Below, piece after piece: positions 11,463-23,965 of a stretch of DNA of 64,000 nucleotides. The notes beneath the pieces are model-generated. The model made no database searches. It was not told the DNA's origin and worked only from the letters and a program-made list of their open reading frames with translations. Made by a program: the position numbers and the translations under genes. Origin of the DNA: Cryptomeria japonica (Eukaryota > Streptophyta > Pinopsida > Cupressales > Cupressaceae); the NCBI RefSeq assembly GCF_030272615.1, contig NC_081413.1, positions 722,327,649 through 722,391,648 on the forward strand, read 5' to 3'. Numbering within the stretch: position 1 is the stretch's first letter; each line of letters starts with the position of its first letter.

Positions 11463-13265
11463 TGTAGTCACATAAATCTGTCCACTTAATTAAATGAATA
11501 CTTAGTATTTATTTGATTATTTAACCATCAATTAATAATTAATTAAATTAATATTTAATTAATTCATCTTAACCCTCTTCTCCTATTAATTAAATAAATT
11601 ATTCAATTTATTTGATTTAATTCACTTAACCAAATTTAGACCATTAATTAAATAAATAAATCATATTTATTTAATTAAATATTCTCTCACATTTAAATAA
11701 ATTAATATTTATTTAAAACCCCCAAAATCCCACCTCTCACATTTAAATAAATTAACATTTATTTAAATCACCTTTATCCTCCACCCACTTGCATTTTCCT
11801 ACAAATGCAAGTTGCACAATTATTTTAAATAAATAGTTTATTTAAATCACCTTTATCCTCCACCCACTTGTATTTTCCTACAAAAGCAAGTTGCACAACT
11901 ATTTTAAATAAATTATTTATTTAAAATCCTATTTATCCTCACCCACTTGAAACCTTTAATGGTTTCCCTTAAAGTAGTCAAACTTGATGGCTTTAAAGTC
12001 TTCAAACTTGATGGCTTCCTTCTATAGTCTTCTTAAGACTTTAATGGTTTTCCTTAAAGTCTTCAAGCCTTTAATGGTTTCCCTCAAAGTCTTCAAGCAT
12101 TTTAATGCTTTATCTTCATTTTTCTCATTTAAATAAATTAATATTTATTTGAATATTTATCCAAATGCAAATTACACCATTTAATTGAAATAAATGATTT
12201 TATTTTAATTGAAAATACCAAAATTTCTCCCACTTGCATTTTCCTACAAAATCCACTTGTATGCCTAAACCCCTTCTAGATTCTTCTAAACCCTTCCTAA
12301 TTAGCCTAATCCATCCCCTAAATATTGTCACATTCCTAAGCAAATTGGATTCACTTCTCAAAGACTCCAAAGTCTTTGAAAAGCAATTAATGCTTTGTGT
12401 GTTCAACAAATTAACCCTCAAAGTCTTTGATAACCATTGAAGGCTTTCAACCTTCAACCACTTAATCCCCAAAGTCTCCAATAACCATTAATGGTTACCT
12501 CAAACCCTCCCACATGGTTAAAACATTTGTTTTGACTCAACCTCTACCCAACCCAAAGGTCTCATCAAGCCTTTAATGCTTTGACCATGATTATCTCTTA
12601 ATCATTTGCACAAAGGTTTATCCTTGGATTAACTCTTAATCCAATGGGTAATCTTAATTTAGACTTGACCCTTACCTTCTAGATAACCATGAGGTCTTCT
12701 CAGGCCTTTAATGCCTCCAACCTCTTCTCTCAACCCAATCCTATGTTGACACTTGTCACCATTTTATTGGTGCCAATTGTGCACATGGATCCCCAACTTT
12801 CAATCCTAACCCTTGTTAAGATTGCTCAATCTTAACCCTTCATTTCTCCATTTCTTCTATAAATAGAACCCTTCTCCTCAAGCAAAAGGAGAAGCATTTT
12901 AGAGTATTGTTGTTATACTAGCATTAGCATAGAGCTTTTTCATAGCATCACTATCTACTCTTGCATAGTATTTGCTTATCATATTCAACCATCTTGAATC
13001 TCCATATGGCATCCATGGCTAGTGCTAAAAGCTGAGAGCTACACTCATTTGGGACTTGGAGAGGAGAGGAACAAGGGAGGAGCAACTATGAGCATCTTGA
13101 TTAGCTATTTCATTTTATGTTTATATGCTTTCTATTTCATGCTTAATATCTCTCTTGATATGCCTGTTTAGGATAATCTTTTGTTGCTAACACTAACGTT
13201 TGTTTCTTGTGCTCTTGTGTGTGTTGCCATCAAACAGATTTTCTAATCCTTTTTGCAGAGCATCA
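11463..13265 (+). repeat. 5' LTR of the non-autonomous Tat-type element
   Basis: The LTR runs from TGTAGTCACATAAATC to GCAGAGCATCA. The first 700 bases (U3) are built of AT-rich words such as AAATAAATTAATATTTATTT. A 79-92 bp segment with CACTTGCATTTTCCTACAAA is duplicated in tandem (about 11769-11940), and CTTTAATGGTTTCC/CTTCAAG words recur at 11960-12130. TATAAATA lies at 12858-12865, followed by the likely RNA start region. Confidence 0.92.
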
Positions 13266-13267
13266 TT

Positions 13268-13285
13268 TGGTGAACCCGACGTGAA
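13268..13285 (+). other. Primer-binding site (tRNA-Trp type)
   Basis: TGGTGAACCCGACGTGAA lies two bases after the 5' LTR. Read in reverse complement it ends in ...CGGGTTCACCA, which matches my recollection of the 3' end of plant cytosolic tRNA-Trp. The same site is used at 44602-44619. Confidence 0.7.
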
Positions 13286-16200
13286 TCCAAACACCAAAAA
13301 GATCAATTTTTTTTTTTTTTTTAACCAATAACATGTTTGAATGTTGAAAATGTCACACAGGTTGCGATTTTGACACTGTTTTGGTGCGTTTGGCATTATT
13401 TTGGCGCTATTCCCCCTGTTTCAGTGCTTTTCCCTTCTCTGTCTTTCCCTTTCTTTTAATACATTTGTGTTAAATAGTGCCTCTGTTCAAACGCAAACTA
13501 GCGCTATTGTAACAAAACGTTGTACAAATCACTTTGTAACCAAAAAAAATAAAAAACCAAAAAAAAATAAAAAATTTAGGCTTGTAGAAGCCCACCAAAT
13601 AGGCGGATTTTACTAACTATTTTTCTCTTTTGTGCAGATTTAAATTAGATTAAAGAGTAGTTTTATATTTTTTACTAACTTGTTTTTGAAGTTGGTTTTA
13701 AAAATGAATTCACTTTTTATTTTGGTTTAAAATTAACTTCACATTTCAAATTTGGGCTTTTGAAAAAGAATCACACATTTGTTTGGGGCTATTAAAAAGA
13801 ATTTCATTGTTCAAAGGTAAAAAGAACCACAAACTTATACAAAAACAACTTTATTTTTTTTGCAAGTTAGAAAACAAACTTCGTTTTGGTGCTTAAAATC
13901 AACAAGGCAAATTTTATTTCTTGCATCGAGATAAAACTCACAATCCACACTTCCATTTTTGGTGCAAATAAAATTCACAATCAACTTGTCTCATTTTCAA
14001 AGCAATTTTACTTCATGCAAACGTGTTTTTCATTAAGTTGACCAGGATTTTCAAATTCTAGTTTACTCAAACAATTGCCTTTGAAAATTAAAAAGAACAC
14101 CATGATTGTTGGAGCAACATCTCCAAATAGTTAGATCACATTGCAATGACAGATTAAAAAGAACAAGTGTTTTTCGTGCTTGGCACACTTGTGCAAAGAG
14201 TTGGTCGAGTGGTCCTACTTCTAACACACACTATCCTCTCCCTTGGCTTTCGTGGTCCTAGGTGCAAGAGAAAAGTGTTAGTAACACTCAAAATTTTATC
14301 TTTTTAAGAGAGGCCTGCCAAGAGACACATCACTCTTGGGAACGACCTTGAGCGGTAAATCCTTCGAGCCGCTATAGAAATCAGGTGTGAGCGAAAGCTG
14401 TAGCCTTGGGTATAGTTGTTCCTACAGTGTAACTGGCCGAAAGGACAAATGGGCCCCACCACCAGTTACAAGGCTCTTAAGTGAGTCACTGCAGAATGAA
14501 CTTATGTCCAAAAACATCGAACATGACTAAACACCTTTAAGTAGTAGCCCACCCGTTCTATTGATTGAGGATATTTGCGATATAATTTAGTGCAAGAGCA
14601 TAGATGGTTTTGCTCCCAAGATACTCACCATACATATTTCCTTGAGTAGAAACATAGCTTTTTGAAAAGTCACTTGTGGCTTGATAAAAGTGGTGACTCC
14701 CCCATCATAGGGATCATCTATTTGTTATGCTCGTGCAAGACTTAGTATATCACATCCTTACCTGCCACGGCGGGATTCATAAGGTATGTAGTACCAAAGT
14801 CGAAGAAATATCAAGATGTGGGCTAAATTTATCACAACTGACCATTTACCAATCAAACCACACAATCGACATCAACAATCCAACCTGTCTTTAAAAACAA
14901 GGATGCATCCTTCCTTATCAAAAACAAAGACAAGATGACGTTTTCTTTGACAAGAAAATTATGTTAAGCTATCAAATACTTGGTTGATTTGTGAGTACAA
15001 ATCGTTCGTTTATCTGTATCAGGATCTTTCAGCATGGTTTTGTATCGTTTGCGCATTATTTCCGATGAAGTTCTGGGGCATGTACTAATGGTGTCTACGT
15101 GGGAAGTTCACCAAGCTACGTGATCTTATGCCAAATGCAGTCATAGATCACTACGGCTTGCTGACTACAGCGTATACCTCGACCATATGAGCATGAACCA
15201 TTACCAAGGATCCATATTCTTTTATTCTTTATGTATATACTGTTTGTTTACAGGTACACTGCTCATTCTTTGGTTCCTCCTCATCCAAATTGGATAAAGG
15301 TTTTATTTCTTAGTACGGTATGCACTTGTCTCAGGATATGATCAGCCTAAGATCAAGGAGGACGATCCAAGTCATGCATGAACGGAGATAATCCTTGTCT
15401 ATTCCGCAAGCAATACTCAGGTCAACTTGATCCATTATATCAAGTTGCTTGTATTAACTTGCTATATCAAAATCCATGTAAGAAAGACTCTGGTCATCTT
15501 GAATCTTTATGTCAAGTTGCTTGTATTTTCTTACAACATTTTAAAGCTCAATGATGAAAAATAATGCACCATGGATCATCATTCCATCTCATTTGTATAT
15601 ATTGCATTCCATCCATCCATACATTCATAAATAGCTGCATATCATTCATACATAGTAATGACAATGGATACTCTATTTTCCTCTTCTTCCATAGGAATGT
15701 AATAGGTCCTCCATTTCTTCTATCTAACATTGCACCCCCCCTCACCCTCCCCATCTCGATAATCACCATCACATACCCTACATCATGTCCCAATCAACCT
15801 AATCAAGCCACGTTCATCACCATCCATCTCTAAATAGGAGGGATTGTGTTTCCTATCCTAAGTCATCCAATAAGTCAAGAAAGTTACTCTATCTGCACAG
15901 ATACATCGTCTCACACACACCTAGACTATCAACAGATACTCTGATCAAGTATCTTCGGGTCTCAACAGGTAATCGATCATGGTAATCCTAGACTACATCA
16001 GGCATTTATCATAATGACCTAGTCTCAACGGGGCTCCCATGATTCCCCACAACCATCCATCACACGCACATACTATCAATTGATTAGCCAATCAAACACA
16101 ATCCAACGGACAATTACATCAATTGTCTACGTCTCAACGAGTATTTTGCTTCATATACCTTGACTTCATCGGGCAATTACATCAATTGTCTAAGTCACAT

Positions 16201-16639
16201 CAGGTCACTTTGATTCACTTACTCAGACTTTATCATGTCCAAGCGACCAACTGACATCAACTGTCATGCTTTGACTTGACCGGGGCAATTCAACCGATTG
16301 CACCAGATTGTCCAACCAATTTTGATCAATTGTATAGCATCAATCCAAACCCCACACTACATCTGCTATGTATCTCTTGCATGACCTCAGGGTACTCGCT
16401 GGCTTGTTGTTTCTTCATATTCACTCCATTTTCTCCCATTCTTTCATCATTAGTTCTAATTTCTTCTATTCTACCTCCCCTCCACTTTTCATTCTTTTTC
16501 GAGAGATCGCCCGATTTTTCAAAAAAAATTCGGCCCATCTCTCGAGGGGGCATACCACCCATTAAATTTACATTTTATGGGGCATTTCTTCACACCTATT
16601 TTTCTTTCTTTGAAACGACGCGATAAACCGCACCGTCTC
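13286..16639 (+). other. Internal region of the non-autonomous element, no protein gene
   Basis: Contains a decayed GCGCTATT-type array (about 13383-13515), a conserved leader block (14140-14845), and 3' non-coding sequence shared with 55560-56300 and 60560-60743 of the large element. Short readings at 13401-13616, 15564-15833 and 16276-16626 have no recognised domain and look fortuitous. Confidence 0.75.
14428..14470 (+). other. Predicted stem-loop with GGGCCC palindrome in the loop
   Basis: TGTAACTGG (14428-14436) pairs perfectly with CCAGTTACA (14462-14470) around a 25-base loop that contains the self-complementary GGGCCC (14451-14456). The same structure is present at 45706-45748. It lies in the leader, between PBS and the gag position of the related element. 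The layout resembles retroviral dimer-initiation hairpins. The function is inferred. Confidence 0.6.
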
Positions 16640-16652
16640 AAAGAGGGGCAAA
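16640..16652 (+). other. Polypurine tract of the non-autonomous element
   Basis: AAAGAGGGGCAAA ends directly at the 3' LTR. The large Tat element has the identical tract at 60731-60743. Confidence 0.85.
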
Positions 16653-18455
16653 TGTAGTCACATAAATCTGTCCACTTAATTAAATGAATACTTAGTATTT
16701 ATTTGATTATTTAACCATCAATTAATAATTAATTAAATTAATATTTAATTAATTCATCTTAACCCTCTTCTCCTATTAATTAAATAAATTATTCAATTTA
16801 TTTGATTTAATTCACTTAACCAAATTTAGACCATTAATTAAATAAATAAATCATATTTATTTAATTAAATATTCTCTCACATTTAAATAAATTAATATTT
16901 ATTTAAAACCCCCAAAATCCCACCTCTCACATTTAAATAAATTAACATTTATTTAAATCACCTTTATCCTCCACCCACTTGCATTTTCCTACAAATGCAA
17001 GTTGCACAATTATTTTAAATAAATAGTTTATTTAAATCACCTTTATCCTCCACCCACTTGTATTTTCCTACAAAAGCAAGTTGCACAACTATTTTAAATA
17101 AATTATTTATTTAAAATCCTATTTATCCTCACCCACTTGAAACCTTTAATGGTTTCCCTTAAAGTAGTCAAACTTGATGGCTTTAAAGTCTTCAAACTTG
17201 ATGGCTTCCTTCTATAGTCTTCTTAAGACTTTAATGGTTTTCCTTAAAGTCTTCAAGCCTTTAATGGTTTCCCTCAAAGTCTTCAAGCATTTTAATGCTT
17301 TATCTTCATTTTTCTCATTTAAATAAATTAATATTTATTTGAATATTTATCCAAATGCAAATTACACCATTTAATTGAAATAAATGATTTTATTTTAATT
17401 GAAAATACCAAAATTTCTCCCACTTGCATTTTCCTACAAAATCCACTTGTATGCCTAAACCCCTTCTAGATTCTTCTAAACCCTTCCTAATTAGCCTAAT
17501 CCATCCCCTAAATATTGTCACATTCCTAAGCAAATTGGATTCACTTCTCAAAGACTCCAAAGTCTTTGAAAAGCAATTAATGCTTTGTGTGTTCAACAAA
17601 TTAACCCTCAAAGTCTTTGATAACCATTGAAGGCTTTCAACCTTCAACCACTTAATCCCCAAAGTCTCCAATAACCATTAATGGTTACCTCAAACCCTCC
17701 CACATGGTTAAAACATTTGTTTTGACTCAACCTCTACCCAACCCAAAGGTCTCATCAAGCCTTTAATGCTTTGACCATGATTATCTCTTAATCATTTGCA
17801 CAAAGGTTTATCCTTGGATTAACTCTTAATCCAATGGGTAATCTTAATTTAGACTTGACCCTTACCTTCTAGATAACCATGAGGTCTTCTCAGGCCTTTA
17901 ATGCCTCCAACCTCTTCTCTCAACCCAATCCTATGTTGACACTTGTCACCATTTTATTGGTGCCAATTGTGCACATGGATCCCCAACTTTCAATCCTAAC
18001 CCTTGTTAAGATTGCTCAATCTTAACCCTTCATTTCTCCATTTCTTCTATAAATAGAACCCTTCTCCTCAAGCAAAAGGAGAAGCATTTTAGAGTATTGT
18101 TGTTATACTAGCATTAGCATAGAGCTTTTTCATAGCATCACTATCTACTCTTGCATAGTATTTGCTTATCATATTCAACCATCTTGAATCTCCATATGGC
18201 ATCCATGGCTAGTGCTAAAAGCTGAGAGCTACACTCATTTGGGACTTGGAGAGGAGAGGAACAAGGGAGGAGCAACTATGAGCATCTTGATTAGCTATTT
18301 CATTTTATGTTTATATGCTTTCTATTTCATGCTTAATATCTCTCTTGATATGCCTGTTTAGGATAATCTTTTGTTGCTAACACTAACGTTTGTTTCTTGT
18401 GCTCTTGTGTGTGTTGCCATCAAACAGATTTTCTAATCCTTTTTGCAGAGCATCA
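16653..18455 (+). repeat. 3' LTR of the non-autonomous Tat-type element
   Basis: 1,803 bp, offset exactly 5,190 bases from the 5' LTR with no difference noticed. TATAAATA is at 18048-18055. It ends GCATCA, followed by the target repeat CCTAC. Confidence 0.92.
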
Positions 18456-18460
18456 CCTAC

Positions 18461-18585
18461 ATTACAAGGACACCATGGATTTCCTCATATGGTCCCCCTC
18501 TTCATCCATGATATATTCAATCAAACAAGGATACAATCTCATTGAGGATCCTAGAGAGGTTACAAAGAGGAGATGGTATTCCTTT
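18461..18585 (+). mobile_element. LINE (second family), middle segment
   Basis: Reads DTMDFLIWSPSSSMIYSIKQGYNLI and then REVTKRRWYSFC, the entry into the zinc-binding RT tail. It continues the LINE interrupted at 11462. The next interruption is the insertion at about 18586-19926. Confidence 0.8.
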
Positions 18586-19926
18586 TGTTGAACAAATGCA
18601 AGTGATGCAAAGCATCATGAAAAACCAACCAAGAACCCCAAAACAACCATGGAGTCCCAATCCTAGGGTGCTCAATGATCCAAAATAATCATCAATCTGC
18701 AACCTTGATATGTTTGAGGAATCTAACAAGATTACTATCAACCAACCAATCCAATATCAAATCTTTCATATCATTTATAACCCTTTAAACATTATTCAAG
18801 ACCCAAACAATGCATTCTGTTGTCCCAGTTAATGACAGTCTGATAGACCCGTACTCTATTATTAATAACTTTCAAACCTGACAATATTTTGAAGATATCT
18901 TCAGTGAGGCTGTAGAAAACTGGGTTTATAAAACCATATCCAAAATTGAGAACAATCCAATGGTGGAGTTACGAGTTATGGTCTCTGCACCGAGACCATT
19001 TTGACTGTTACAAAAAAAAACAAGAAATCTGCATTCCTAGTCCGCCCAGGGCATCAAATATCTCATAAAATAATTAACCAATCACATTGAAACTAAATTC
19101 ATTTGAAATATAACTCAACCCTCTATCAAATACCAAAGTTACAACAATTTCCAATGGCACAATCAAAATATTTTAGTGAAACTCTCCACAAACCCCAATT
19201 TGGACGGGTTTTTGACAGTTTTCACCAAAACTCTCATATCTTTCTCAGAAATGCATGAAATCAACTCAAACCAAAAGAAATGGAAATATTATTCAATATA
19301 ATAAACTATCATTATAGAAATAGACTTGTTTCCAGGCTATACATGGTCGTACAAGGCTTGGAAACAAGAGGAAAAACTTTCAAGGCCACAAAACAAGAGA
19401 TTGAAAACAATGAAAATATGATACCAAAATGTTTCCAATACTTTTCAATTCCTTCTCCAATTTTTACATACTCTTATGAATGAACATTACAGAGGTTTTA
19501 TATCCTTTTCATCTTCAAATGGAAGTTACAACTACCCAACTTCCTCTTATGACCATACAACTTCCCATTTTGGTCTTTTTACAATTTTTGAAAAGTTGCA
19601 TTTTACAACTTTTACATCTTTTGACTCAAATGACTTTAAACCTTCAAAAGAACCTTCACAACATATTAGGATGGACTACTAATGTATTTTTGTCACCATT
19701 TTACCCCTCAAAGGTTATTTTATACAAATTTTACCAAATGACTAATTAGAGACCTTATTAGGACAATTTGGCAACTCATTACAATGGGCTCTTTTACCCT
19801 TACATATTGATTCATATTGACTCAAAATGACATTACAAATGAAAATGTAATTGAATATACTTATGAATTGATTTTTATCCTCCTATAGACTCCTTTTGTG
19901 CCTTTGTGTTAGGTGCTCCTACAACA
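18586..19926. mobile_element. Unclassified ~1.3-kb insertion in the LINE (possible solo LTR)
   Basis: The LINE reading breaks off near 18586 and resumes near 19923-19926. With these limits the insert begins TGTTG and ends CAACA, the terminal form of many LTRs, with no coding sequence, which suggests a solo LTR. No matching 5-bp target repeat is visible. An alternative is the 9-bp direct repeat TCCTTTTGT at 18580-18588 and 19891-19899, which would fit a different transposon class, but I see no terminal inverted repeats for that reading. Limits are therefore approximate. Confidence 0.5.
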
Positions 19927-22530
19927 GCAAGACTACCAAAGGGAAGTTCATTTGCTTAGTTGGCTCTAAAGGGCATAATCTTAACTAGTGAGACTTTCTC
20001 ATTTGGGCATTGCTCCTCCTTTTAATTGTGTTCTTTGTGATTCAAAACAAGAAAAAAAACCACTTATTCTTGAACTGACCATTCTCAAGATCATGCTAGA
20101 TATGACTACAAGGAAAGCTACTCTGGAGTGCTCTACTGTAGGCAGATCTTCTTGAAGTTTTTGATTCCCAGCCTATCCTCCACCAAAAATTATTTTATTT
20201 GTTATCTTGAAGGTTTCTACCTCCATCCTCATCTGGAACATTTGGTGGAAGAGAAACAAACCCATCTTTAGGCATGAGAAAAACAATCTGGAGGGGGTCA
20301 TCATGAATATTGAAAAAGCAATAGCATAATTAGTTAATGCCTACACCATTAGACAAAAAAGAGTTGACTCTTGTTTCACTTCGGTGGATGATAAGATTTT
20401 GTTAGAATGGAAATCCATATCCCATCTATTCAAAGGGAGTTTTTTGAACAATACTCCTAAAGGCATCAATAGAAAAGAAATCAAATGGAAACCCTTTGAC
20501 GATAACTTTATCAAACTAAACTTTGATGGGGCTTCTAAAGGTAACCTTGGTATCTCTGGTGTGGGTTTTACTCTGAGAGACCCCAAGGGTGTGGCCATAA
20601 TGACACTGGCTGCCAAAACTCCTAATGATTCGAATAACATGACTGAAGCAAGGGCTTTAGTTGAGGGTCTTAAGTTAGCAGTAAATGCTAAGGTGAAAAA
20701 CCTAATCATCGAAGAAGATTCTCAGATCATCATATCAACATTGAAAAATAGATCATCTCCAAACTAGAAAATTCTCTACATACTTCAAGAAGCATGGGAG
20801 TTTCTGTTGTTATTTGACTGCTACCACCTTCTCCATTGCTTTAGAGAAGCTAACAGGGTTGCAAATAAGTTGGCAAATGTGGGTTGCTCTCTTGAAATGA
20901 AGGAGAGGTATTATAATGATATTGAAATCATGTCAAATTCATGTCTTTATTGCTTGGTCACTGAAGATACTCCTATCAACTAACTTTTTCTATTTGTTTG
21001 ATATTAGGTTTTGACATTCCTACTAGAGGCAACCTTCATTTAGCTTCTAGAACGGTTCACATGCCTATTAAGGGCATTCTTTTTCTGACTACTTGATTGT
21101 CTATCAAGTCTTGCTCTGTATAGACTTGAGGTTATTTGTTTTCACTCTACATCTTGTGGCTCGCTTCCAGCTTGGACTTCACTTTTTCCTCTTTTAGTTG
21201 ATGGAAATGTTTTTCCCCAATTATTTTTTCATGGTCCTTGCTTGACTTCTTTTGTTATATCTTTTTCCATTTGATGCCTCTGCCCTCTCCCATGATTCCA
21301 TCACATGCATATATCTCATTTCAAACTATTTTTTGTAGTTCTAACATTACTTTTTTTTGCCCTTAAATATCTTTTCAAGGGTCCTTGTCCACATCTTGTT
21401 TGCCTTCTCTTCACTTTGGTACTTTGTTGAGTTGGGAGAGTGTCTATGTGGGTTAGTCCAAGATTTCTCTGTCAATACTTTGACAGAAATTAGGCTTTTA
21501 TTTAGATGGATTGATGCAAGCTTTGTAGTCATGAAGTCTCTTGATCACATGTGTGAATCTTGTGATTCAAGCTCACATGCCTTTACTTGCTTATATCTTG
21601 TCACGTGTTGTTGTGTGTTGCAAAGATCACTCTCATTTTTATCTTCTCCATCCTACATTGACTTACTTCTCAATCATTTTAAGCTAGAACTGCAAGCATC
21701 CAAGTTCATCAAGATCTCTTTGCTTCGACTGGATATGGCTTTTCAATTTGGAGTGAATTGTTTGTGTTTGAGTGAGTCTTTATAGCAACAATGCAAACAC
21801 CTCTTTCAAAAAGTGGATATTGATGTTAGGGATGCCATCACTCAAATCCTTCATTACCATTTTGGGGGTGGAGACAACCATATTCATGATGGTTAGATCT
21901 TTGATTTCTTCTTCACTCCCTCATTGCAGACAATTGCATTCCCAGATTGGGTATTCATGGTGGGAAGCAAAATAATATTAGAGAAGTTTTGGCTTTCAAT
22001 TGCTCAAGTAGTTGTTGAAACTGATGTGAATGCAATCTCAGGCCCTCTTGGTGAAGTTTTTGACATGGCTTCGGAGGATGAGGCATAAAAAACACACAAG
22101 GTATGGTCCCTCTTCATGTCATGCATCATTTATGATGACTTTTCTCCAATAGACATGTTCCTTGCCAACAATGATGACCTCTTTTCTGACGGTCACATAA
22201 GTAGGATCAAAGACTTCTTCTATGGTCTGTTAACGATGGTGAAAAAATTCAATACTCGATCGCCATTGGAGTCTACCAAGCAGTGATCTCTCCTCTCTCC
22301 TCCTCCATATAGTGAATCTGTTTCTTTAATGGTTGAGCTCAACTCCCATATTTTGTGCACCCCCCCCTTTTTATTAGTATGTTTTTAGTCTTTTGTTGCC
22401 TAAATGGTTGAGCACTACTCCCATTTTGTTTGTATCTCTTTCTCTCGACATGTTATATGTTCCTATACTATTGTAAGTTTCTCGTATTTAGTATCTTTCA
22501 TGCTTAATATGTTTTATTAAAAAAAAAACT
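19927..22530 (+). mobile_element. LINE (second family), last segment: zf-RVT, RNase H, long 3' tail
   Basis: Near 19935-20140 several frames together show the zinc-binding RT tail (SWLALKG; KKNHLFLN). At 20384-20767 one open stretch encodes an RNase H domain: IKLNFDGASKGNLGISGVGF, NNMTEARALVEGLKLA and IIEEDSQIIISTLKN, followed by a FREANRVANKLANVG-like end near 20840-20880. The remaining ~1.5 kb has no recognised domain. A 142-codon reading at 21357-21785 is probably fortuitous or tail sequence. The 3' end is GTTTTATTAAAAAAAAAACT near 22510-22530, similar to the end of the first LINE. Confidence 0.82.
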
Positions 22531-23299
22531 AAGTAATAATACACTTCATGTAAAATTGAATTACTCATTTACTTATTTCTCTCCTTGAAAGATTGCAAGG
22601 TTTTCCCTTCATTTCTCTAACATAGAAAAGACTCAATATTTTAAACTACATGACACCTTTCAATGTGTTAATCATAACAAGCAATCATCAATCAGATGGC
22701 AATATCCAAACCTTGTTTTGTTTAAATGCTAATGAGCCCATAATTAAGCTGCAAACTTTAAGGATTGATCAAGAAAGAGACCGTCCATAAGAAAATGTTG
22801 CAACAAGAGCTTGCTTGAATATTGAGAAATGATCGGTTGATATATAAATGTAATTGGATATGTTACAATCTACAAGCACCTTGATTATATATGCAAGGTG
22901 TGATGAGGTATGTCAACTACCTTTGTTACAAACATCAAATGTTCAATGCAAAATATTAAATGCCCGAGTGAAATATTAAATGTCTAAATGACTAAAAGTA
23001 TATAATGAGACATAGCCACATTATAACTAACTTCTAGAAATGGCACCTAGGATATAAGGAAAATTAACTTAACTCTTAAGTAAAATTAATATGTGAATAG
23101 GTTACACTAATGATTAGATAGAAAATAACCTCATTCACACTAACATATTTTGCCACTTTTTCTTTTCACATGAGAACATTACGGCTTATACAACCATTTC
23201 AACATATTTGTAAATTTTGTCAATTGGATCCATCAATCCATCCATAATTAATCTGCATACTTGATCTTCCATAGATTGTCTATTCCACTCTCTATTCCA
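22531..23299. other. AT-rich intergenic sequence
   Basis: No coding reading or repeat structure that I can support. Confidence 0.35.
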
Positions 23300-23965
23300 A
23301 CATTTTTTTTCAAAATGCTTCTTCAATAAGATCCCAACAATATCCATTTTTATGTTCTTTCCTATGACAATGACAACATTACATGCATTCCATTCTTTGA
23401 AGTAATTAGTTTGAACCTATAACACTTGTAATGTTATTTCTCTCTCTTACCATATCCAAGGCCTTCACTTTTTAACCTCACAATTGACTAAAAGGAATCT
23501 CTAATTCCTTGTCCATTCTTTAGCAAACCTTCTTTCTTTACACCTCATTTTCTTTATGATCTTGAAACCAATATTCTTTTCAAACCATCCTTTGCTGCTA
23601 ACATTAAAACCTAAAAAATTTGTAGATTCAAACACATCATTATATTCAACAACAAGCTCTTTAAATAAATAAGGCTTAGCTACATCGCCAATATCAAATA
23701 AAGAATATAGATCAATTCAATCACATGAGATATCACACAATGAATTTTTTACCTTAAGACTCTCATTTTTGCTTCTGCATGTTACAAGAAATTGATCTAA
23801 CTGGATATTTTGTCCTTTAAACTTTTTTGTTTCACCTTTTTCAGAACTATTTTCATTTGCAAGAAATTTCAACTTTTCTTGTAAGTCTTCATTTTTCTTT
23901 GCAATTTTCACTAAATATTCTTTCAAACAATCCTTTCCAATATTAAATCTTTTTTCAAACAATCT
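23300..23965 (-). mobile_element. Fossil gag-like fragment of an LTR retrotransposon
   Basis: On the minus strand, a lysine/glutamate-rich helical stretch (23717-23962; KKNEDLQEKLKFLANEN) is followed downstream, around 23330-23390, by a CCHC zinc-knuckle-like spacing (C-x2-C-x4-H-x4-C) and WDLIEEAF. A coiled-coil then zinc-knuckle order is typical of plant retrotransposon gag. The region is broken in several places. No LTRs were located, so family and limits are uncertain. Confidence 0.4.

Larger units (their letters stand above)
11463..18455 (+). mobile_element. Non-autonomous LTR retrotransposon related to the Tat-type element at 43208-62136
   Basis: The element is 6,993 bp with two 1,803-bp LTRs that read identically wherever I compared them. 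It begins TG, ends CA and is flanked by the 5-bp direct repeat CCTAC (11458-11462 and 18456-18460). The internal part (13266-16652) has a primer-binding site, a leader, 3' non-coding sequence and a polypurine tract, but no gag or pol. The leader (about 14140-14845) and the 3' part (about 14850-16650) match the corresponding non-coding parts of the large Tat element, so it is a gag-pol-less relative. Structurally whole for a non-autonomous element. Identical LTRs make it the youngest insertion here, and it lies inside an already dead LINE. Confidence 0.93.

Noticed and set aside
12200-12481. Identical 93-codon minus-strand readings in both LTRs at 11463 and 16653
   Set aside because: They are repeated only because the LTRs are identical. 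No domain, and AT-rich LTR sequence explains them.
21357-21785. 142-codon reading in the tail of the second LINE
   Set aside because: It lies after the RNase H domain in probable 3' tail sequence and shows no known motif.
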